Assembly: GCA_000432435.1 (NCBI GenBank)
Contig: HF993133.1
Span: forward strand, 91,265-155,264
DNA: 64,000 bases
Reading direction: 5' to 3'
Origin: Eubacterium sp. CAG:180
Lineage (GTDB): Bacteria; Bacillota; Clostridia; Oscillospirales; Acutalibacteraceae
Shown in pieces: positions 16,667 to 25,345 of the stretch. The translations under genes and the position numbers were made by a program. Below the pieces are notes generated by a model, which worked only from the letters and a program-made list of their open reading frames with translations, was not told where the DNA came from and did not search any database. Each line of letters begins with the position of its first letter. Positions within the stretch are counted from its first letter, which is position 1.

Positions 16667-17257
16667 TTATTTTAAATATTCGGGAAGCTCCTTTGCGAGC
16701 TTGCGCAGAGCATTTCCTCGGTGGCTCACGGCGTCCTTTTCTTCGGGTGAAAATTCCGCAAACGAGCGGTCGCCCACATAGAAGAGAGGGTCATACCCGA
16801 AACCGCCGTCGCCGCGCTTTTCATAGCCTATTACTCCGTGACATTCGCCGCGGACAGTAAAATGCCTGCCGTCCGGGAAAACACAGCACACCGCCGAAAC
16901 GAACGATGCAGTACGCTTTTCGGGCGGAACGTCCCGGAGCTTTTCAAGAAGCTTTCGGTTGTTTTTATCGTCATTGCCATGCTCTCCGGCATACCTTGCC
17001 GAATATACACCCGGTTCGCCGCCGAGCGCGTCCACGGACAGTCCCGAATCGTCGGCTATACACGGCATACCGCTCTCACGGCAGCCCGAATCCGCCTTTA
17101 AAAATGCGTTTTCTTCAAACGTTGTTCCCGTCTCTTCAACATCGGTAAGAACTATACCCGCTTCATCGGCGGTCAGTACGTTAACTCCGAGCGGCGAGAG
17201 TATTCTCTGAAGCTCGGCGCGTTTTTTCATATTATGAGTGGCGATTAAAAAATCCAA
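16667..17257 (-). CDS. rdgB: RdgB/HAM1 family XTP/dITP pyrophosphatase
   Basis: A 196-residue house-cleaning enzyme that hydrolyses dITP and XTP to keep deaminated purines out of DNA. The start is TTG at 17257: only this start includes the substrate-binding strand DFLIATHNMKKRAELQRIL that opens every family member. AAAGGAG lies 10 bases upstream, inside the lysine-coding tail of ftsY. Other motifs are IADDSGLSVDALGGEPGVYSAR (catalytic acidic residues), GFGYDPLFY and SHRGNALRKL. It overlaps the end of ftsY by 26 bases, so its translation probably depends on ribosomes finishing ftsY. Confidence 0.94.
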   Translation of the reverse strand: MDFLIATHNMKKRAELQRILSPLGVNVLTADEAGIVLTDVEETGTTFEENAFLKADSGCRESGMPCIADDSGLSVDALGGEPGVYSARYAGEHGNDDKNNRKLLEKLRDVPPEKRTASFVSAVCCVFPDGRHFTVRGECHGVIGYEKRGDGGFGYDPLFYVGDRSFAEFSPEEKDAVSHRGNALRKLAKELPEYLK

Positions 17258-18443
17258 AGCGCTTTTTCTCCTTTTTCTTTTTGGGCTCCTCTGCGTCGGA
17301 CGGAGCGTCTTCTATATCTTTCTCACTCTGTTCCAGTCCATGAACTCCGCTTTCATCTGCTGCGTCGGCGTCAGCTTTGACTTTGCCCTCTTCTTTTTTA
17401 TCTTCGTCTTTGCCGCTTTGTTCATCCTTATCAGTATGTCCGATCTGTTGTGATCCATCAGCTTGAATAATTTGCCCGTCAGGCGCCACATCTTCTTGCG
17501 AAATTCCATCTTTTTCGTCCTCCTCGTTGTAATCTATTTTTTCAAACAGACCATCGGCAAAAGCCCTGGGGTTAAACGGCTGCAAATCATCAATCTGCTC
17601 GCCCACGCCTATAAATTTAACGGGAATCCCAAGCTCGTTTTTAATAGTGAGAACAACTCCGCCTCGAGCCGTACCGTCAAGCTTTGTTAAAACTATGCCG
17701 GTGATTTCGGCGGCGTTCATAAATTCGCGCGCCTGATTTACGGCATTCTGTCCCGTTGTGGCGTCAAGCACCAACAGCACCTCGCGGTCCGAATACGGAA
17801 GCTCGCGGTCTATAATGCGGTACATTTTGGCGAGCTCATCCATAAGGTTCTTTTTATTGTGAAGTCTTCCCGCGGTGTCAATTATGACAATGTCGCAGTT
17901 TCTTGCCTTTGCGGCATTTATCGTGTCAAAAACAACAGCCGCCGGGTCTGCTCCCTCGGAGTGCTTTACTATATCAACACCGGCTCTGTCCGCCCAAATC
18001 TGAAGCTGGTCGATTGCCGCGGCACGGAATGTGTCGGCCGCTCCTAAAATGACCTTTTTGCCCTCGGACTTGTACATAGCCGCCAATTTGCCTATGGTCG
18101 TGGTTTTACCTACGCCGTTGACGCCTATTACAAATATGATGGACGGTATTGTTATAAGCCCCATATCCTCGCCGCCGTATAGCTTTTCGGCGACAATCTC
18201 CTTGATTTCATCCTTAACCATTGTCGGATTTTTGATTTTTTTCTCCGGCACGCGCTTGCGAAGCTCCTCGATTATCTCAAGCGAGGTCTGCACTCCGACA
18301 TCGTGCATAACGAGCAGCTCTTCAAGCTCGGTGTAAAGGTCGTCGTTTATCTCGCCGACGCTGTCGAGCAAATCATCAATCGCTCCCGCCATTTTATTTC
18401 GGGTCTTTGTAAGGCCGAAATTTATTTTGCTGAAAATTCCCAT
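17232..18443 (-). CDS. ftsY: Signal recognition particle receptor FtsY with acidic C-terminal tail
   Basis: A 403-residue SRP GTPase that docks ribosome-SRP complexes at the membrane. ATG 18443 is chosen because AAAGGA lies 8 bases upstream and the protein then begins MGIFSKINFGLTKTRNK, the usual amphipathic start. The N domain (1-90) and G domain are complete: G1 GVNGVGKTT (107-115), DTFRAAAIDQL, DTAGRLHN, TKLDGTARGG and FIGVGEQIDDL. The NG core ends near residue 302. Beyond it is an unusual ~100-residue tail rich in Asp/Glu, closing with a lysine cluster and RFGFFNRHS. In many bacteria the acidic A domain precedes NG; here the N-terminal extension is almost absent and the acidic region sits at the other end. 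Confidence 0.95.
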   Translation of the reverse strand: MGIFSKINFGLTKTRNKMAGAIDDLLDSVGEINDDLYTELEELLVMHDVGVQTSLEIIEELRKRVPEKKIKNPTMVKDEIKEIVAEKLYGGEDMGLITIPSIIFVIGVNGVGKTTTIGKLAAMYKSEGKKVILGAADTFRAAAIDQLQIWADRAGVDIVKHSEGADPAAVVFDTINAAKARNCDIVIIDTAGRLHNKKNLMDELAKMYRIIDRELPYSDREVLLVLDATTGQNAVNQAREFMNAAEITGIVLTKLDGTARGGVVLTIKNELGIPVKFIGVGEQIDDLQPFNPRAFADGLFEKIDYNEEDEKDGISQEDVAPDGQIIQADGSQQIGHTDKDEQSGKDEDKKEEGKVKADADAADESGVHGLEQSEKDIEDAPSDAEEPKKKKEKKRFGFFNRHS

Positions 18444-18583
18444 TTGTTTATTCCTTTCGGATAAGAAATTTTTGATTTCAATCAAATAGATTATGCGAAT
18501 ATTTTAAGCACAGCCACAGTATCGCCGCGTTTTTCGCCGCAAATAAAGCTCCGAGCGGCGTGTAGTTAATTTTTGTCTATCCT

Positions 18584-18627
18584 GAGTTCGGGTGAACAAA
18601 AGCCGCATCGTGCGCAAGATTTACGCC
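18584..18627. repeat. 44-base direct repeat, copy A (ftsY-smc gap)
   Basis: First copy of a direct repeat beginning GAGTTCGGGTGAACAAAAG. It matches copy B (18718-18761) at 40 of 44 positions by eye, and all four differences are C/T transitions. It lies in the 311-base space between ftsY and smc. Confidence 0.8.
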
Positions 18628-18700
18628 GTAATTTTTGGTTTTATATATCAATGCCGTTTAGCTTAAAGATTGTGTACAAGGTGGTTTTTGCGAACCCCGA

Positions 18701-18718
18701 CGCGTACTACGGTACGCG
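18701..18718. repeat. Perfect 7-base hairpin beside repeat copy B
   Basis: CGCGTAC and GTACGCG face each other across a TACG loop, immediately before copy B of the direct repeat. No T-run follows on either strand, so it is not a normal terminator. Stem-loop plus repeat resembles a small dispersed REP-like element. Confidence 0.7.
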
Positions 18719-18761
18719 AGTTTGGGTGAACAAAAGCCGCATTGTGCGCAAGATTTATGCT
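18718..18761. repeat. 44-base direct repeat, copy B (overlaps smc 3' end)
   Basis: Second copy, beginning GAGTTTGGGTGAACAAAAG. It reaches into smc, so the stop codon (18755-18757) and the last codons of smc lie within the repeat. Confidence 0.8.
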
Positions 18762-21700
18762 AAACCGAGTTTCTTCGCCATTTCGGCTGTCTTTAACTCA
18801 AGTAATTTGGATACACCCTTTTCCTGCATGGTCACACCGTACAGTACGTCGGCTTCTTCCATGGTGCCGCGACGATGGGTAATTAAGATGAACTGGGTGT
18901 TTTTAGTCATACGGCGAACATACTGAGCGTAACGCGAAACGTTGACGTCGTCAAGTGCCGCTTCAACCTCGTCGAAAATACAGAACGGCGCAGGGGTTAC
19001 CTTGAGTATCGCAAAAAGAAGCGCAATGGCGGAAAGTCCCTTTTCACCGCCGGAGAGCAAGTTGATGTTCTGAACGTTTTTGCCGGGCGGCTGAACCTTG
19101 ATTTCAATGTCGCTGCCAAGCACGTCGCGCTCGTCCTCGAGTCGAAGCTCCGCCTTACCTCCGCCAAACAGCTCAATAAAGGTCTGCCCGAAGCATGAGT
19201 TAATGCGATTAAACTGCTCGCGAAACTGCTCTGCCATTTTACCGGTCAAATCATCTATCATCTTATTAAGCTCCGCGCGCGAGGTTTCGACATCATTTAT
19301 CTGCCCCGATAAGAATTCGTAACGCTCGGATACCTCTTTGTATTCCTCTATTGCGGAGACGTTTACGGAGCCGAGAGCGCGGATTTGCGATTTAAGCTCT
19401 GCGAGACGCTTTGCCGCAAGGGAGTAATCGTCAATTTCTATTTCGAGAGCCGCAGCCTCGCGACGGGTGAGCTGATACTCGTCGTAAAGCTTGCTCGTCA
19501 GATTGTCATATTCGTTGCGCATTGCTATTTTGCGCTCTTCAAGACGTGCTATGTCGCCGCTGAGACGTTCGCGCTCCTCGGATTTTGCGCGCTCGTGAAG
19601 CCTTAAGTCATTCGCCTGCTTTTCAAGCTCGTCACGCTGTGAAATCAGCTCGTTTATCTGATTTTGCGCGTCGCCGTGATTTGCTTTAAGAGCCTTTTCA
19701 TCAGCCGAAAGCCGCTCGGTCAAGGCTCTGAGCTCGTCGTTTTTCTCTTCGATTTCGCGTATTTCTTCGTCAAGCTCCGAGAGACGGTCAAGGTGACCGG
19801 TCTTACGATTTTTAAGCCTTGTAATCTCGTCCGTGTTCGCCTCAACATCCTTTTGGAGTGAAACTATGCGAAGTCTTATTTCAGCCGCTTTTGACGCGAC
19901 CTCTTCGCGATTCTTTTGAAGAGTTTTGCTGTCGCCGGTTATACTCTCAAGCTCTTTTTCCTTGTTTTCCAGCGTTTCTTTAAGCTCGTCGATTTGCGAA
20001 CGAGCCGCCTCGGCACCCGAGCTTACGGACTCGATTCTCTTTTCGAGAGTCTCCTTTTCCTCCAAAAGCTCTTTAACGCCCGAGGAAACGGACGCGAGCT
20101 TGTCGCTTGCAAGCTTCAATTCGCCCTCGCGGCGGATATTTTCTTCTTTAGCTCTTAAAAGGTCGCCCTCGGCGCCCTCAAGCTCCGCCTTTGCGGCAGA
20201 GGCGTCCTCCAACAAAAGCTTGTAATCCGAGAGCATCCCGTCAAGCTCTTTTTGCATTGAAGCAAGAGAACCTTTAAGTCTTTCAATCTCATTGCCTCGG
20301 CTGAGTATGCCTGCATTTTGAACGCGAGAGCCGCCCGTCATGGAGCCGCCGGCATTTATAACCTGACCGTCAAGCGTGACTATGCGGAAGCGATACGAAT
20401 ATTTTTTTGCGATAGCTATGGCGGAATCTATGTCCTCGGCAACTGCCGTGCGCCCCAAAAGCCAGCGGATTATCTCCGAATATTTGTTGTCATACGACAC
20501 AAGGTCGGAGGCAATGCTTACAAAGCCGTATTGGTCGTCGAGCCCCTGCTCTGAGAGAACTCTGCCCTTAATTGCGGTTATCGGCAAAAATGTGGCTCTG
20601 CCTGCGCGGTGCTCCTTTAAGAAGCCCATGGCGCGCTTTGCGTCGGTTTCATTATCTACAACAATGTTCTGCACAGCCGCTCCGAGAGCCGTCTCGATAG
20701 CAGCCGAATACTTATCCTTAACCGTTATGAGCTGAGATACGGGACCGTATATGCCCCTGAGCGCACCTCTGCCCGACTCCTTCATAACGGCTTTTACCGC
20801 GCCGAAGTAGCCCTCCATATTTTTTTCGAGATCCTCAAGAAGGCGGACCCTGTCCTGCCCCTTGTGAAGCTCGCGCTGTTTTTCGTCTATGGCAAGTTTT
20901 ACGCTGTCTGCCTTTTTGCCGCGGTTTTCAAATCGCAGAGTATAGCCGTCTATCGCGTTTTTGACGGAAACTATCTCGTCCTGTATTTCCTTGAGTGATG
21001 CTTCCGCGTCGGCTTTGCGTTTTAAAAGCGCGTCGTAATCGTCCTTGCGCGTTCCCATGGACTCGTCTATCGCGGAAATTCTCGACCTTATCTCCTCTAT
21101 GGAGGAATTTGCGGTTTCCGCCGTAACTCGGCAATCCGCAAGCCTTACGGAAAGTGCCGATATTTCACCCGAAAGAGCTGCCGCCATATCGGAAAACTCG
21201 GAGCTGCTCAGGCGATAAGTCTCCTCCTGCTTTGAGAGCTCGTCCATCTGCCTTGTTGCGTCGGCTATTTGCTCCTCTGCCTTTTGTATGCATTCTATCG
21301 CAGCGGAAACGGCGGCGTCAATATTTTGCTCCGTCTCATTCTCCGCAGCCTTGTCACGGTTTATACGCTCTATTGTCTCGTTGTTATGTAAAATCGAGTT
21401 TTCGGCAACCTTTATCTGCGAATCTATATCCGAAAGCTTTTCCTCAAAGCCCGAAGCCGAATTTCTGATTTCCTCCAATTTAATGTTTATGTCTCTTGTG
21501 CCGTCCGCCGCCTTGTCAATCATCTCGCCGATTTTTGAAAGCTCATCCTGAGCCTCCTTGTGCGACGCCTCGGCAATTTCTATTTTATGCTCCTGATCGC
21601 GCATTTTTTCGCCGGTCTTGTCTATCGTGTTGAGCCAAATACCTATTTCGAGATTTTTTCGCTCACCGGCAAGCACTATGAATTTCTGTGCCTTTTCGCT

Positions 21701-22324
21701 CTGCGCCTTTAAAGGACCTACTCTGCTCTCAAGCTCCGAGAGTATGTCGCGAAGCCTTACGAGATTTTCCTCCGCCTGCGCGAGTCTTTTAATCGCGTCA
21801 CCGCGTCTGTAACGAAAATGCGAAATTCCCGCCGCTTCCTCAAGCATATCGCGGCGCTCGCTCGCCTTGGGCGACACCATATCGGCGATTTTGCCCTGAC
21901 CGACAATGGAGTAACCGTCCCTGCCGAGGCCCGTATCCATAAACAGCTCGTTTACGTCGCGAAGACGCGCAGATTCGCCGTTCACGAGATATTCGCTGTC
22001 GCCCGAACGGTAATAACGCCTTGTAACCGACACCTCGTCGCTGTCTTTATTAAGCGAACGGTCGGTGTTGTCAAGGCGCAGCGTTACCTCCGCAAAGCCC
22101 TTTGCCTTGCGGACGTTCGTTCCCGAAAAAATAACGTCCTCCATTTTTGAGCCGCGAAGCGTTTTTGTGGACTGCTCGCCGAGAACCCAGCGCACGGCGT
22201 CGGAGATGTTGCTCTTTCCGCTTCCGTTGGGTCCTACTACGGCTGTAATGCCCTTATTAAATTCAAGTACCGTTTTATCGGGGAAGGATTTAAACCCCTG
22301 CATTTCCAGCGCTTTTAAAATCAT
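18755..22324 (-). CDS. smc: Chromosome segregation protein SMC
   Basis: A full-length 1189-residue SMC ATPase that, with ScpA/ScpB (not in this window), compacts and segregates chromosomes. Walker A GPNGSGKSN is at residues 31-39. Long coiled coils run from about 170 to 500 and 670 to 1020, around a hinge (about 510-660) containing GSMTGGSR. The ABC signature LSGGEKGLSAIALL and Walker B FCIFDEVEAALDD close the head, with HRRGTMEEAD as the distal H-loop. The last codons overlap a direct repeat. It follows the radical SAM gene after 13 bases, part of the common rnc-smc-ftsY order. Confidence 0.97.
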   Translation of the reverse strand: MILKALEMQGFKSFPDKTVLEFNKGITAVVGPNGSGKSNISDAVRWVLGEQSTKTLRGSKMEDVIFSGTNVRKAKGFAEVTLRLDNTDRSLNKDSDEVSVTRRYYRSGDSEYLVNGESARLRDVNELFMDTGLGRDGYSIVGQGKIADMVSPKASERRDMLEEAAGISHFRYRRGDAIKRLAQAEENLVRLRDILSELESRVGPLKAQSEKAQKFIVLAGERKNLEIGIWLNTIDKTGEKMRDQEHKIEIAEASHKEAQDELSKIGEMIDKAADGTRDINIKLEEIRNSASGFEEKLSDIDSQIKVAENSILHNNETIERINRDKAAENETEQNIDAAVSAAIECIQKAEEQIADATRQMDELSKQEETYRLSSSEFSDMAAALSGEISALSVRLADCRVTAETANSSIEEIRSRISAIDESMGTRKDDYDALLKRKADAEASLKEIQDEIVSVKNAIDGYTLRFENRGKKADSVKLAIDEKQRELHKGQDRVRLLEDLEKNMEGYFGAVKAVMKESGRGALRGIYGPVSQLITVKDKYSAAIETALGAAVQNIVVDNETDAKRAMGFLKEHRAGRATFLPITAIKGRVLSEQGLDDQYGFVSIASDLVSYDNKYSEIIRWLLGRTAVAEDIDSAIAIAKKYSYRFRIVTLDGQVINAGGSMTGGSRVQNAGILSRGNEIERLKGSLASMQKELDGMLSDYKLLLEDASAAKAELEGAEGDLLRAKEENIRREGELKLASDKLASVSSGVKELLEEKETLEKRIESVSSGAEAARSQIDELKETLENKEKELESITGDSKTLQKNREEVASKAAEIRLRIVSLQKDVEANTDEITRLKNRKTGHLDRLSELDEEIREIEEKNDELRALTERLSADEKALKANHGDAQNQINELISQRDELEKQANDLRLHERAKSEERERLSGDIARLEERKIAMRNEYDNLTSKLYDEYQLTRREAAALEIEIDDYSLAAKRLAELKSQIRALGSVNVSAIEEYKEVSERYEFLSGQINDVETSRAELNKMIDDLTGKMAEQFREQFNRINSCFGQTFIELFGGGKAELRLEDERDVLGSDIEIKVQPPGKNVQNINLLSGGEKGLSAIALLFAILKVTPAPFCIFDEVEAALDDVNVSRYAQYVRRMTKNTQFILITHRRGTMEEADVLYGVTMQEKGVSKLLELKTAEMAKKLGLA

Positions 22325-22337
22325 TCTTTAAATTCCT

Positions 22338-23339
22338 TTAAATATCTTCTGTTATCTTTATATCGTAATCGTTTAAAAATTCGTTACCCTTTATTTTACA
22401 CTGAAATCCGTTGTTTAGCAATGCTTTTTCATTTCTTTTGTTCTGTCCCTTTGCTTTCCCGATCGATTTTTCGGGGACTTCTATAACATACGGCATATCC
22501 TTAGGCAGCTTTGACAGCTCGGAGAGCATTTTTTCAAGGTAAATCTTGCCCTCGCAAAGCTCGCGGAATGCCGGATGGTATGCGCCGGCAAGGTAACCCT
22601 CATCTACATTTCCGCCGCTGTGAAGACCGAGACGGATTACCTTTATGTTGTTTTCTCGGAACATTAAAAGCAGCCTTGCGCAGAGACTCACAGCCTCATT
22701 CAGGGTTTCGGCTCTGTAGCTGCCGTCGCGAAGATAATCCGCCAAAGGTGTGTTTTCAAGAACTATCGTCGGGTAGATTCTGACCGTGTCGGGCGAGAGG
22801 GCTATCAGCCTTTCGGCGGTTTTAATACATTTCTCGTCGGTGTCGCCCATAAGCCCTGTCATCATCTGAAGTCCGAGCGAAAAGCCGTAGCTTTTTATAA
22901 GGCGCGAGGCGTTTTCGACGTCCTTTGCCGTGTGGCCGCGTCGGTTTATTTTAAGCACATCGTCGTCCATACTCTGCGCGCCGAGCTCGATTGACGTCAC
23001 GTGATAATTCTTTAATATCTCAAGTCTTTCGTCGTCAATTGCGTCGGGACGCGTGGAAATTCTTATTCCGCCGAAATATCCTCCGTCGATATACGGCTTT
23101 GCCGCCTCTAAAAGAGACACCATATAATCTCTGTCAACCGCGGTAAACGAGCCGCCGAAAAACGCTATTTCCGAGGTTTCCCTTGTTACACCGCCGTTTT
23201 TGGCAATATCACAAGCCGCTGTCACATCCTCCGGTGTCAGCGGCTTTATACTGCCCGATATTGTTTTTTGATTGCAGAAGCTGCACTGATGAGGGCAGCC
23301 CGCGTGAGGCACAAAAAGAGCCACGTTTATGTGTTTCAA
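22338..23339 (-). CDS. Radical SAM protein (Elp3/YhcC-like)
   Basis: A 333-residue radical SAM protein. The iron-sulfur cysteines are C15, C19 and C22 in GCPHQCSFC near the N terminus, followed by EIAFFGGSFTAVDRDYM and RISTRPDAIDDE. These segments, and STRPD in particular, match the Elp3-like radical SAM subgroup, but there is no acetyltransferase domain, so it is not a tRNA-uridine Elp3 itself. The C-terminal ~90 residues are unassigned. It overlaps rnc by ATGA and precedes smc by 13 bases, a placement I believe is frequent in Clostridia. Its reaction is unknown. Confidence 0.85.
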   Translation of the reverse strand: MKHINVALFVPHAGCPHQCSFCNQKTISGSIKPLTPEDVTAACDIAKNGGVTRETSEIAFFGGSFTAVDRDYMVSLLEAAKPYIDGGYFGGIRISTRPDAIDDERLEILKNYHVTSIELGAQSMDDDVLKINRRGHTAKDVENASRLIKSYGFSLGLQMMTGLMGDTDEKCIKTAERLIALSPDTVRIYPTIVLENTPLADYLRDGSYRAETLNEAVSLCARLLLMFRENNIKVIRLGLHSGGNVDEGYLAGAYHPAFRELCEGKIYLEKMLSELSKLPKDMPYVIEVPEKSIGKAKGQNKRNEKALLNNGFQCKIKGNEFLNDYDIKITEDI

Positions 23340-24016
23340 ATTCCCATCAGCTCCAACGCTTCTTTTGCCGCCGCCTGCTCGGCCTTTTTCTTGCTGCTGC
23401 CGACGCCCGCTCCTATAACATTGCTGTTTAAATGCACCTCAACCTTAAAGTGCTTATCGTGGTCGGGGCCGCTCTCGCTGACAAGAACATACTTTAAGCT
23501 CTCGCCTTGATTTTTTTGAACGACCTCCTGAAGTATGGTCTTGTAATCCTTAAAGGACGGCTTTGCCTCAACATACGGCTCGACGAAGCGCAAAACGAAT
23601 TTTTTTGCCTCGCCTATGCCACCGTCGATATAAATTGCGGCAATTACAGCCTCAAATGCGTCCGACACAACCGACGGCCTTGTTCTGCCGCCCGTCATCT
23701 CCTCACCCTTACCGAGCAAGAGCCTGTCGCCGAGGTCTATTTCCTTGGCATACTCAAAAAGCGATTTTTCGCACACGGCATAAGAACGCAGGCGCGTCAG
23801 CTCGCCCTCGGGAAAATTTCTGTGGTGCGAAAAAAGATATTCAGCCGTTATAAAGCCGAGAACCGAGTCGCCCAGAAACTCAAGTCGCTCATTGTCGCCC
23901 GTAGTAAGATGCTTTTCGTTTGCATACGACGAATGTGTGACCGCTCTTTCCAAAAGCGATATATTTTTAAATCTATATTGTATTTTTTCCTGTAATTCGT
24001 TAAGTCCGTTATCCAT
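23336..24016 (-). CDS. rnc: Ribonuclease III
   Basis: A 226-residue double-strand-specific endoribonuclease that matures rRNA and processes mRNA. The catalytic domain has the signature NERLEFLGDSVLGF (about 41-54) with its acidic metal ligands and VVSDAFEAVIAAIYIDGG. The dsRNA-binding domain spans about 155-224, ending SSKKKAEQAAAKEALELM. It overlaps the following radical SAM gene by four bases. Confidence 0.97.
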   Translation of the reverse strand: MDNGLNELQEKIQYRFKNISLLERAVTHSSYANEKHLTTGDNERLEFLGDSVLGFITAEYLFSHHRNFPEGELTRLRSYAVCEKSLFEYAKEIDLGDRLLLGKGEEMTGGRTRPSVVSDAFEAVIAAIYIDGGIGEAKKFVLRFVEPYVEAKPSFKDYKTILQEVVQKNQGESLKYVLVSESGPDHDKHFKVEVHLNSNVIGAGVGSSKKKAEQAAAKEALELMGI

Positions 24017-24034
24017 TTTAAAGTCCTTTCACTC

Positions 24035-25345
24035 TCACAGCCCGAGACTTTTAAGATATTCCTCGAGATCTCTCATGCCTCTTTCGGCGATTGCCGTATA
24101 ACGCTCGCTCTTGTCCCTTATCTTTTCGGGGAGCGGCGGAAGCATACCGAAATTGGCCCCCATAGGCTGAAAATTCGTCACGGTTTCATCGCTTATATAT
24201 CTCGCGAGAGCACCTGTGACGGTGGTATTCGGAAGCACAAGCGGCTCTTTTCCCAAAAGGTACCTTGCGGCGTTCAGCCCCGCCATAATTCCGGAGGAGG
24301 CCGATTCCATATAGCCCTCTACTCCGGTTATCTGACCGGCAAAAAATATTCTTTTGTCCGAGCGCAGAGAATATGAGGCGTTTAAAAGCCGCGGTGAATT
24401 TATAAACGTGTTTCTGTGCATAACTCCGTAGCGGAGAAATTCCGCATCGTGAAGTGCCGGAAACATGGAAAACACTCTTTTTTGCTCGCCGAATTTGAGA
24501 TTTGTTTGAAATCCGACAAGATTATACATCGTACCGCCGCTGTTTTCACGGCGAAGCTGAAGATTTGCCCACGGTCTGTGTCCCGTTCTCGGGTCGCGAA
24601 GCCCTACGGGCTTTAACGGTCCGAAGCGCATGGTGTCTTTTCCGCGCGACGCCAAAACCTCAATAGGCATACAGCCCTCATACACATCGTGCCGCTTGTC
24701 AAAGGAGTGCGTTTCGGCACTCTCGGCATTTATAATTGCTTCGTAAAACGCTTCATACTGCTCTTTATTCATTGGGCAGTTAATGTAATCGTCGCTGCCG
24801 CCGCGGTCATATCTCGACTGTGTAAAGGCATATTCCATATCGACGCTGTCCGCCGAAACTATCGGTGCCGCCGCATCGTAGAATGATAATCCGTCGCCGC
24901 AGAGAGCGTGTATTGTACCTGTCAGCGCGTCGCTCGCGAGCGGCCCTGCCGCCACTATAACAACATCGGCATCGGGTAAGACGGAAACCTCCTCGTTTAT
25001 GACAGTTATGTTCTTATCGCTTTTTATATTTTCCGTTATAAGAGCCGAAAATCTGTCTCTGTCAACCGAAAGTGCGCCTCCTGCCGGAACTCTTGTCCTT
25101 TTGGCAGCCCCGACGCACACGGAAGAAAGCATCTCCATCTCCGCCTTTAAAAGCCCTGCCGCGGAATTGAGCCGCTCCGCCTTCAGTGAATTTGAGCATA
25201 CAAGCTCCGCAAAATTTTCGTTTTTATGCGCCGGAGAAAATTTCTTCGGCTTCATTTCATAGAGATATGTGGGTATTCCCGCCCTCGACAGCTGCTTTGC
25301 CGCCTCACATCCGGCGAGACCCGCACCGATTACCGCTGCTTTCAT
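24035..25345 (-). CDS. trmFO: tRNA (uracil-54-C5)-methyltransferase TrmFO, folate/FAD-dependent
   Basis: A 436-residue flavoprotein that makes ribothymidine at tRNA position 54 with methylene-tetrahydrofolate. The FAD Rossmann motif is VIGAGLAGCEAA at the N terminus, followed by LYEMKP and NFAELVCSNSLK, a family signature with the reactive cysteine region. The C-terminal segment GQITGVEGYMESASSGIMAG is intact. Its ATG overlaps the topA stop as ATGA, and topA-trmFO is a usual Firmicutes pair. Confidence 0.96.
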   Translation of the reverse strand: MKAAVIGAGLAGCEAAKQLSRAGIPTYLYEMKPKKFSPAHKNENFAELVCSNSLKAERLNSAAGLLKAEMEMLSSVCVGAAKRTRVPAGGALSVDRDRFSALITENIKSDKNITVINEEVSVLPDADVVIVAAGPLASDALTGTIHALCGDGLSFYDAAAPIVSADSVDMEYAFTQSRYDRGGSDDYINCPMNKEQYEAFYEAIINAESAETHSFDKRHDVYEGCMPIEVLASRGKDTMRFGPLKPVGLRDPRTGHRPWANLQLRRENSGGTMYNLVGFQTNLKFGEQKRVFSMFPALHDAEFLRYGVMHRNTFINSPRLLNASYSLRSDKRIFFAGQITGVEGYMESASSGIMAGLNAARYLLGKEPLVLPNTTVTGALARYISDETVTNFQPMGANFGMLPPLPEKIRDKSERYTAIAERGMRDLEEYLKSLGL

